Below are positions 13,753 to 19,989 of a stretch of DNA of 22,776 nt, piece after piece. The stretch covers positions 1 through 22,776 of the forward strand of contig JAAVHY010000056.1 of NCBI GenBank assembly GCA_014799485.1, read 5' to 3'. Below the pieces are notes generated by a model. The model did no database searches, was not told where the DNA came from, and saw only the letters and a list, made by a program, of their open reading frames with translations. This DNA comes from Clostridiales bacterium. Its GTDB lineage: Bacteria > Bacillota_A > Clostridia > Oscillospirales > Oscillospiraceae. Numbering within the stretch: the stretch's first letter is position 1; each line of letters starts with the position of its first letter. The translations under genes and the position numbers were made by a program.

Positions 13753-14595
13753 ATGTCAGAAATGAACTTTGCACATTTTCGTGGGGTTATACCAAAATTC
13801 CAAAACTATGCCGCTGTGGTGGAACAGAACGTTTTGTATTTCACCCCGGAGGCCAACGCAATGCCCCGACGCTATGACCTCTTTGAGGACAGCGAGGGCC
13901 TTTTGCTGGATGTAGCACGGGCCGGGGCCGCTGTAGCGGGCTGTGACGCTTTCATGGATTACTGCCTATCCCATAAAATGCTGCCCCTCCGAGATGTGGA
14001 GTTTTGGTATCATGGGGATTTCTTTGCCACCAGCCCCAAGGAGGCCCAGCCGCTCGTTGATACCTTGCTGGCCTTTGTCCGGCGCTATGGTCTGCCCGTC
14101 TGGGAACAGAACGGTATCACCGCGACTTATCCCGCCCGGCATGAACAACGGGCCATGGCTGTGTGTCAGGATGATGATAACAATATGGACTACCTTCTGC
14201 ATTATGAAGCAGTACGGAGGGCTCATGCGTCCACTGGGGCCGTTCCTGCCTGTACGCTGGCGCTCATGTTCTTGAACTTCTACCTTCAATTTATTGAGGG
14301 GATAGATGTTGGGTATTTCCCCATCCGCAATGCTGAATGGGCATTGGATTTTGGACATAAAAAAATACCCAAGCTGAACGCCCAGGTGTACGATTTGGCG
14401 ACTTGTATCAATTTGGCCTATGCCCAACTTGTGTCCGGTGAGGGTAAGGCGATCCGGCAATGTAAGCATTGCCAAAAGTTCTTCATTGCGGAGGACTTGC
14501 GGGCGGAATACTGTTCTCCCCGGTGTCGGGGTGCTTATAACTCCAAAATGACAAGAAAGAGGGTGAAGGAGCGGAAATTGCGGGAAGGACAGTAA
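13753..14595 (+). CDS. Protein with C-terminal zinc-ribbon, integrase-linked
   Basis: 280 residues. The C-terminus holds a zinc-binding motif CKHCQKFF ... EYCSPRC (C237, C240, C254, C258) followed by a basic tail (KMTRKRVKERKLREGQ). This ending resembles the treble-clef fingers of CGNR/DUF6076-type proteins common in Clostridia elements. The first 220 residues are mixed alpha/beta without a catalytic motif I can name. It lies 24 bp before the integrase gene and shares its promoter, so a role in regulating or assisting integration is likely but unproven. The ATG at 13753 is preceded by AAGAGGG. Confidence 0.78.
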   Translation: MSEMNFAHFRGVIPKFQNYAAVVEQNVLYFTPEANAMPRRYDLFEDSEGLLLDVARAGAAVAGCDAFMDYCLSHKMLPLRDVEFWYHGDFFATSPKEAQPLVDTLLAFVRRYGLPVWEQNGITATYPARHEQRAMAVCQDDDNNMDYLLHYEAVRRAHASTGAVPACTLALMFLNFYLQFIEGIDVGYFPIRNAEWALDFGHKKIPKLNAQVYDLATCINLAYAQLVSGEGKAIRQCKHCQKFFIAEDLRAEYCSPRCRGAYNSKMTRKRVKERKLREGQ

Positions 14596-14619
14596 ATCTA
14601 ATTTGAAGGAGGACAAGCT

Positions 14620-15729
14620 ATGCCAGGAAAACGCTCCAATGGCGAGGGAACGTTGCGTAAACGTTCTAACGGTCTGTGGGAGTGTACCATGATGGTGGGT
14701 TACAAAGACGACGGGACACGCCGTTATAAGAGCTTCTACGGCAAGTCTCAAAAGGAGGCCAAGGACAAAGCAGACGCTTACAAGCAGGAGGTAGCGGCAG
14801 GGTTATATATTGATCCCAGCCTTACCTTCCAGGCGTGGGCGCAAAAATGGTACGAAGGTTACAAAGATTCCGTATCGCCCACTACTTACGAAAGCTATGG
14901 TTACACACTGAAAACGCTGGTGAAGGGCTTCGGCCCGCGCAAATTAGCCAGTATCAAAGCCCTGGACGTGGAAAACTTTTTGAAGGGCCTTCGGGCCGAT
15001 GGGAAATCCGATTCCTATTTGACCAAGTGCCGGGGAATGCTTTACCAGATCATGCACAAGGCCGAGGCCAATGACCTTATCCGTAAAAATCCTGTCCGTT
15101 TTGCGGAAAAGATGAAAGCCCAGCGGCCTGTGAAGCGCAAGGAGGCGTTCACCCAGGAGGAAGTGCAGCGGCTCATGGAGGACTTGCCCCAAGACAAGAT
15201 AGGGCATACGATTCGGCTCATGCTGGCAACGGGAATGCGGACGCAGGAAATCCTTGCTCTGGAACCCCAGCATATCGAGCCGGACGGCTCTTGCATCCAT
15301 ATCCGGCAAGCGGTGAACATGGTGAAAGGGCGGCCCTACATCGGCCCGCCCAAGACTGCCACCAGTGTCCGGGACGTGCCTGTGCCGCCCAATGTCCAGC
15401 CCTGTGCCGTGTTCCTTCGGGAACAAGCGGGAAAGTTCGTGTGGGAAAGCCCTATCGCTGGTCAGCCCGTCAACCCCAGCCATTTTCGGGACAAGTACAG
15501 AAATGCACTGTTCAAAGTTCCGGGTGTCCGTATGCTGACGCCCCATAGCTGCCGCCATACCTATGTCTCCCAGCTCCAAGCCCTGGGCGTGGACATGGAG
15601 ACGATTCAGAGCATGGTAGGCCATGCCGACATTGAAATGACCCAGCATTATTTACACGTCCAGGAAGAAGTGCGGCAGGCCGCCGCCGAAAAATTCGGTA
15701 AGACATTCAAGGTTTCGCGTTCACGCTGA
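14620..15729 (+). CDS. int: Tyrosine integrase of the IME
   Basis: 369 residues with the three-domain plan of tRNA-targeting integrases. Residues 1-60 are an arm-binding, AP2-like domain (GEGTLRKRSNGLWECTMMVG). A SAM-like core-binding domain spans about 65-160 (TFQAWAQKWYEGYKDSVSPT). The catalytic domain has R207 in ATGMRTQE, HSCRHT (H309, R312), a GH box (VGHADIEMT) and nucleophile Y344 in QHYLHV. All key residues are present, so the enzyme should be active. The ATG follows GAAGGAGG at 7 nt. The gene lies next to attR, and arm repeats near both ends fit its N-terminal domain. It should cross over in the anticodon-loop segment of tRNA-Ala. Confidence 0.95.
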   Translation: MPGKRSNGEGTLRKRSNGLWECTMMVGYKDDGTRRYKSFYGKSQKEAKDKADAYKQEVAAGLYIDPSLTFQAWAQKWYEGYKDSVSPTTYESYGYTLKTLVKGFGPRKLASIKALDVENFLKGLRADGKSDSYLTKCRGMLYQIMHKAEANDLIRKNPVRFAEKMKAQRPVKRKEAFTQEEVQRLMEDLPQDKIGHTIRLMLATGMRTQEILALEPQHIEPDGSCIHIRQAVNMVKGRPYIGPPKTATSVRDVPVPPNVQPCAVFLREQAGKFVWESPIAGQPVNPSHFRDKYRNALFKVPGVRMLTPHSCRHTYVSQLQALGVDMETIQSMVGHADIEMTQHYLHVQEEVRQAAAEKFGKTFKVSRSR

Positions 15730-15759
15730 TTACGTAGAAAATTTGCTGTGTTCCCGCAA

Positions 15760-15874
15760 ATTCTGGTACGCACCAGAATTTCAAGCGGGCCAGTTCAAAT
15801 AAATGACAGGCTGTGCCGTTGAAAATCATTCAGCGGCAAGCTGTCAAATCTTCATTCTGGTATTGTTCTGGTAC
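15760..15874. repeat. attR arm region with integrase sites
   Basis: ATTCTGGTAC facing its inverted copy ACCAGAAT across four bases (15760-15779), and the tandem pair ATTCTGGTAT (15854-15863) and GTTCTGGTAC (15865-15874), matching the left-end pair at 2993-3014. Between them an imperfect hairpin, TGACAG...CTGTCA (about 15803-15845), may end the integrase transcript. No gene lies in 15730-15985. Confidence 0.65.
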
Positions 15875-15927
15875 AAGTGGCATTAAGGGGAAATGCGCAA
15901 GTTCAGAGTTTGAACGAAAAGTAAAGA

Positions 15928-15961
15928 AAAAGACCTCAAATCCTACGATTTGAAGTCTTTT
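15928..15961. terminator. Bidirectional terminator between integrase and tRNA
   Basis: Arms AAAAGACCTCAAATC and GATTTGAAGTCTTTT with one mismatch and a 4-nt loop, giving T runs on both strands. It replaces the original tRNA terminator that was displaced to 2787-2821. Confidence 0.75.
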
Positions 15962-15985
15962 CCCTAACATGGTTCCCATGTTTCC

Positions 15986-16066
15986 TGGTGGAGATAAGCG
16001 GGATCGAACCGCTGACCGCTTGAATGCCATTCAAGCGCTCTCCCACGTTATCGGTGAGACACCCCC
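15986..16066 (-). tRNA. tRNA-Ala(GGC) with abnormal D-arm; its 3' half is attR
   Basis: Read on the minus strand: acceptor GGGGGTG pairs with TATCTCC (several G-U pairs, including the G3-U70 alanine identity pair), anticodon stem CTTGA/TCAAG with loop ATGGCAT (anticodon GGC), T-arm AGCGG-TTCGATC-CCGCT, and an encoded CCA. The D-arm is unusual: in place of a GCTC/GAGC stem with a short loop there is CTCACCGATAACGTGGGAGAG, giving only a 3-bp stem, one linker base and a total length of 81 nt against the usual 76. It may be a functional variant or a pseudo-tRNA. The 15986-16030 part is the 45-bp copy contributed by the element. Confidence 0.7.
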
Positions 16067-16114
16067 GTTTCCACATTCTCTGGCATAACTCTGTTGAAAT
16101 TACGCTGAATGAGT

Positions 16115-16140
16115 CTTGCCGACCAGGCAGGGCTTTTCTT
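16115..16140 (+). terminator. Weak terminator-like hairpin beside the serine recombinase
   Basis: Stem CTTGCC / GGCAGG with a 5-nt loop, followed by CTTTTCTTTT on the plus strand and abutting the stop codon of the minus-strand recombinase gene. No plus-strand gene precedes it, so it may be a leftover from the sequence before insertion. Confidence 0.4.
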
Positions 16141-17760
16141 TTAGGCAGGCATATACCCCCGGTACTCATGGGGGATATCCAGGCCCAGTTCAAACTGTGC
16201 AAAGTTGATGTTGAACTCAATGTGCAGGCGATAGTTGGCATACACGTCGATCCGCCTGATGAGGTAGCCCGCCACCATCTTCTTGGTGACGATGTCGCTT
16301 TCATCAAACAGCTCGGACCACTTCAGGATACGCTGGTAGTCCTTCCGAATCTCGTCGGCCTTGGTGGTGCTCTGCTCCATCTCCACGCTCAGTGCGCTGA
16401 CCTTCTCACTGGCGGCCAGCATCTTTTCCTTGGCTTCGTTCGCCATCTCCGTCAGCACACTTTCCGGCAGGCTGCTCTTGCCCCGAATTACATCGTACAG
16501 CTTCTCTTTGACGGACTCATACTCCTTGGTGGCCTTGGCAAACTCCCGCTTGGCGGCGGCCAGCTGATCCTTGATACCCGCCGTCACATTCATGTGGGTG
16601 CGGGACACGATCTCATCTTCCTGGAGCGCCTTCATCTTGTCAAAGACCTGATGGAGCACCTTGGTCACCATGCCATCCAGGATGTGGGTGGTGTAGCCGG
16701 TTTGGCCGTCACAGTCCACCCGATGCCTGGTCTTATTGTAGCAGACGTACCGCACCCTCCTGCGGAATACCGTCCCGCCCTTCAGGTTGTGGCGGACCGT
16801 GCCGTTGGTGGTCAAGATCAGTCGACCGCCGCAGTGCCCGCAAAAAATGTTGCCGGATAACATGGCCTGTCCGCTGATGTTTTTGGGCATGGTCCGCTGT
16901 TCGTTGAACTCGTTGACCCGTTCCGCCATCAGTTTCTGGGCTAAGGCGAAAGTGTCGGGATCGACAATCTGGAGTTCTTCAAAAATCTCGGAGTGGCTCT
17001 CGCCGCTACGCAGCACTCCAGTATAGGCAACATTGTGCAGGATGTGCCCCACCGTGGCCTCGTGCCAGTTGGAGCCGGTGCGGGTTTTGATTCCCTGCCT
17101 GCTGATCATATTGGCGATCTTGCACCGGCCATAGCCGGAGCCTACGCACAGGTTGAACATCATGCGCACCACCCGGGCCTCATCCTCGTCGATTTCCAGC
17201 TTGCAGACCTCATGTTTCCTCTTATTGAAGATGCCGCTGGGTGCCAGCCGGTAACCGTAGGGAACGCCGCCGCCCCGGAACCGGCCCTCCTGCACCATCT
17301 GGCCCATGGCGGCCTTGGTGCGGATGGAGGTTTTCTGGCTCTCGCCATCCGCCTGCCAGTAACGGATGTAGTTGGTGAGACGGTCGGTGTGGGACTCAAA
17401 GCGCTGTTCACCTTCGTTGACGCTCCAGACTCGGACGCCATGCGTCACAAACCACTCTACCACAAAGGGCGTCTCATCCGACTTTCGGCCCAGGCGGTCA
17501 AACATGAACACCAGCAAGATATCGAACTTGCCCTGCTCGGCCCGCTTCTTGATGAGCTGTAGCTTGTCCCGGTCGTTGGCGCTGACCTTGTAGCCGGAGA
17601 CACCGGTTTCCTGCTCCTCATTCACGATGACCCAGCCCATTTTGTCAGCGAACTCCCGGCAGGTTTTGCGCTGCACCGGGATGTCCGCCTGGTTCAGCTC
17701 ATCGTGATCGACCTGCTTGGTCGTTGATACGCGATATAGACAATGAACTCGTTCAGCCAT
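16141..17760 (-). CDS. Large serine recombinase
   Basis: 539 residues from the ATG at 17760, which is preceded by a GGAGAGGATGG stretch; a longer frame to 17835 has no ribosome site. The resolvase domain starts at once: CLYRVSTTKQ with S12 as nucleophile and R10, then VFMFDRLGRKSDE. The recombinase domain follows (GGGVPYGYRL, KIANMISRQGIKTRTGSNWH), then a zinc ribbon (IFCGHCGG near 305-312 with a second Cys pair near 340-352) and a coiled coil (LAAAKREFAKATKEYESVKE). This is the layout of integrases and transposases of the phiC31/Tn4451 group. It ends 75 bp upstream of the tRNA and probably belongs to a second element extending to the right. Confidence 0.93.
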   Translation of the reverse strand: MAERVHCLYRVSTTKQVDHDELNQADIPVQRKTCREFADKMGWVIVNEEQETGVSGYKVSANDRDKLQLIKKRAEQGKFDILLVFMFDRLGRKSDETPFVVEWFVTHGVRVWSVNEGEQRFESHTDRLTNYIRYWQADGESQKTSIRTKAAMGQMVQEGRFRGGGVPYGYRLAPSGIFNKRKHEVCKLEIDEDEARVVRMMFNLCVGSGYGRCKIANMISRQGIKTRTGSNWHEATVGHILHNVAYTGVLRSGESHSEIFEELQIVDPDTFALAQKLMAERVNEFNEQRTMPKNISGQAMLSGNIFCGHCGGRLILTTNGTVRHNLKGGTVFRRRVRYVCYNKTRHRVDCDGQTGYTTHILDGMVTKVLHQVFDKMKALQEDEIVSRTHMNVTAGIKDQLAAAKREFAKATKEYESVKEKLYDVIRGKSSLPESVLTEMANEAKEKMLAASEKVSALSVEMEQSTTKADEIRKDYQRILKWSELFDESDIVTKKMVAGYLIRRIDVYANYRLHIEFNINFAQFELGLDIPHEYRGYMPA

Positions 17761-18012
17761 TTTGTATCCATCCTCTCCAATCATAATGTGCAAACAGGTG
17801 GGAGGATCGGATACCTTTCCATATGAAATTTTCAAGGTGCTTTTAGCTTATGCCAAGTGGATTATCTCACATCCTACGCCTAAAATCCACTGGTTTTCCC
17901 GAACACACTCACCCAAATATCACGACCAAGACAAAAGCCTTTTTGTATTGTAAACGGAAATATCCCAGATATTAATAGCCGGGGATATTCAAAGTAAGGA
18001 CGCAATGAATAA
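17761..18012. other. Gene-free stretch with hairpin
   Basis: AATATCCC (17959-17966) pairs exactly with GGGATATT (17982-17989). It lies between two minus-strand genes, 23 bp past the stop of the upstream one, and could end its transcript, though no T tract follows. The remainder is the AT-rich leader of the recombinase gene; I see no second gene. Confidence 0.45.
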
Positions 18013-19785
18013 TTATTGCCAAACCCCCTCAAAGAAAGAATCTATACTGCAAACAGTAGTCATCGCTTGCATCGTCTTTTGATAATCAGAAAGATTATCA
18101 TTTTTTGCCGTTCGATAAACAGCAAGAGCTTTTCTCCTTTTCAACTTCCATAACTTTTCGATATCATATTCTCCTGCAGAACCCACCTTTTCGGCAGTCA
18201 CAATATATAGTGTGACAAATCGATGAGGCGTTATATCATGATTGCATGCCCATCCATTATCATTTAACAGATCTTCAATTTCGCTATAACTATACGGAAC
18301 AGCATAATGCTCTGCAAAAAGAAGTGGTTCCATATCAATTACATATAACCGCCCATCAGTGGCCAGTTTCTTCTCAACTTGCCTTAATATTTCTCGAAAT
18401 GCCAACGGCGTGATCTCATGTATTACATTGGCCAAAATAATTGCATCAACACTGTGATCCTCAACAGCCTCATAAGTATTTACAGCGTGAACCATTGGAT
18501 TATTAGCAAATCTTTCTTTTGTTCTCTTATGCTGTTCCGGGTCAAGATTGAAAAGGTACCATTCTGCATCACTTTTCCCGACCTTCTCAAGCTCCTCCTT
18601 AATCCTCCCATAGCCAGCACCAATATCTAATATACGCATTTTTGTGCCAATATTCATCCCAAGCACCTGGCTTTGTTTATCCGGCAAAGAAGATCTTGTC
18701 ACTCCAACAGGTTCATTAGATATCCGAATTTTACTAACAATTTTATAAGCTTCCAGTTCTGCTTCATTCTGATAATACCTTGATAGCTTCAACAGTTGTA
18801 TATCCCACTTGTCAAAAAGTTTATAGGTATTCGTGATTTTATCAAAATCAGTCTCCAACTCATATACTCTTCTTCTGAAAGCCCGCGTTGTTGGCCGATT
18901 TTCTATTGCCACTCTATCTTGAGGAAAAGCACCATTTTCCTCAAGTTCCATATAAAAGATTTTATCGACATATTCTGAGAAAATGACATGCGGATGGTGG
19001 GTGGATAATATACATTGCCTTCCGCTTTCCCTGATAACATCTAGCACTTTAGAAATGAAGGATGGATGCATATGGTTCTCTACTTCATCAAGGATAACAA
19101 AACATGACTTTTGATAGTACAAATTTAGGAGAAGATAAAAAACTGTTTTCTGACCATCACTCCATTTACTTTGGGTTGATACATATCCATCCGGACTTAT
19201 CAATACAAACTCAAAGCAGATTTCATCTCTTTTTTCATGGAAAAACTGATAATATAGCCGGTACCCTTTCACAATAGACTCAAATTGCTCCACTAATGGA
19301 TGATTTGCTGGACACGGAAGACATGTTTTTGCTTCAGCTTTAACATCCTTCAACAATTCCATGCGTTCTTTCCAGGCAGATACATTTGCAAAAATATCAA
19401 TAGGAATATCAGCGTTTGGAAAAGCACATTCGTAGATAAAACGAAGTGTATTGGAAAACAAATCTACAGGGCCATCGGATGGAGCAACTTCTTTCTTTTT
19501 CGTGTTTGTGAAATGAAAGCTGGCACACCGATCTTTTTGCTTCCATATTTTCCCATAGAAAAGTGCCCTGGATCCAGTAAGTCCATCATCCTTATCCACT
19601 GTCTCAATGTCAAAACCGTTGTCCTTTACTCCCCGATAGAGAGCTTCAAGTTTATTTAGAATATAGCTTTTTCCCACACTATTTTCTCCACAAAGGAGAT
19701 GAATTGTCCCTCTTGTTGTAGGTACAAGAAAATTAATAGGCATATTTGTGCCAGGAATTTTTAATGAGGCTACATATCTTCCCAT
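18013..19785 (-). CDS. ABC-type (AAA_15/21-like) ATPase fused to SAM-dependent methyltransferase
   Basis: 590 residues. The N-terminal part is a RecF/OLD-like ATPase: Walker A GENSVGKS (33-40), signature WSDGQKT, Walker B CFVILDEVENHMHP (D233, E234) and H-loop STHHPHV near 262. This LDE(P/V)ENHMHP form is typical of AAA_15/AAA_21 proteins in defence systems. At about 380 a class I methyltransferase begins: RILDIGAGYGR (D387-R394), an acidic NLDPEQ strand, and DAIILANVIHEI in the motif IV/V region. The two halves sit in one uninterrupted frame. No nuclease domain (TOPRIM or HNH) is visible, so the methyltransferase takes the place usually held by an effector. The ATG follows AAAGGAAA at about 11 nt. 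It lies between a serine recombinase and a STAND-like gene on the same strand. Confidence 0.85.
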   Translation of the reverse strand: MGRYVASLKIPGTNMPINFLVPTTRGTIHLLCGENSVGKSYILNKLEALYRGVKDNGFDIETVDKDDGLTGSRALFYGKIWKQKDRCASFHFTNTKKKEVAPSDGPVDLFSNTLRFIYECAFPNADIPIDIFANVSAWKERMELLKDVKAEAKTCLPCPANHPLVEQFESIVKGYRLYYQFFHEKRDEICFEFVLISPDGYVSTQSKWSDGQKTVFYLLLNLYYQKSCFVILDEVENHMHPSFISKVLDVIRESGRQCILSTHHPHVIFSEYVDKIFYMELEENGAFPQDRVAIENRPTTRAFRRRVYELETDFDKITNTYKLFDKWDIQLLKLSRYYQNEAELEAYKIVSKIRISNEPVGVTRSSLPDKQSQVLGMNIGTKMRILDIGAGYGRIKEELEKVGKSDAEWYLFNLDPEQHKRTKERFANNPMVHAVNTYEAVEDHSVDAIILANVIHEITPLAFREILRQVEKKLATDGRLYVIDMEPLLFAEHYAVPYSYSEIEDLLNDNGWACNHDITPHRFVTLYIVTAEKVGSAGEYDIEKLWKLKRRKALAVYRTAKNDNLSDYQKTMQAMTTVCSIDSFFEGVWQ

Positions 19786-19989
19786 TATTTGGATTTTCCT
19801 TTCTTGCCAAGCTAAAATATAGATTTTTTAAGATGGTGTGTTGGTCAGGTACCAAAGGACGTTGCCTGAATCCAGCTAGCACTACAGATTTTAATCGACA
19901 CAAATGTTTTGTTGAATACTTAGAAGATTCTCAATGAGGATGGGAACAATGGACAATAGAGAGACATAAAGTTTTTGTACTCAAAAGAT

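Larger units (their letters stand above)
2832..16030. mobile_element. Integrative mobilizable element (IME) at tRNA-Ala(GGC)
   Basis: About 13.2 kb between two 45-bp tRNA-derived repeats. It carries a tyrosine integrase whose gene ends about 255 bp before attR, an excisionase, a MOBP-like relaxase with a MobC-like partner, and arm-type repeats (ATTCTGGTAC) near both ends. No coupling protein or type IV secretion gene is present, so it should transfer only with a helper conjugative element. The backbone (about 11.4-15.8 kb) is clearly richer in GC than the cargo (3.0-11.3 kb), which indicates separate origins. Confidence 0.88.

Noticed and set aside
16024..16860. Plus-strand frame of 278 codons over the serine recombinase
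   Set aside because: Antisense shadow; the minus frame holds the serine recombinase motifs and zinc ribbon.
19746..19937. 63-codon plus-strand frame in the gap between the ATPase-methyltransferase and STAND-like genes
   Set aside because: Its first part is antisense to the ATPase gene and no ribosome site is evident. The last 25 or so codons look somewhat protein-like but are too short to call. Otherwise 19786-19989 holds only the leader of the ATPase gene.
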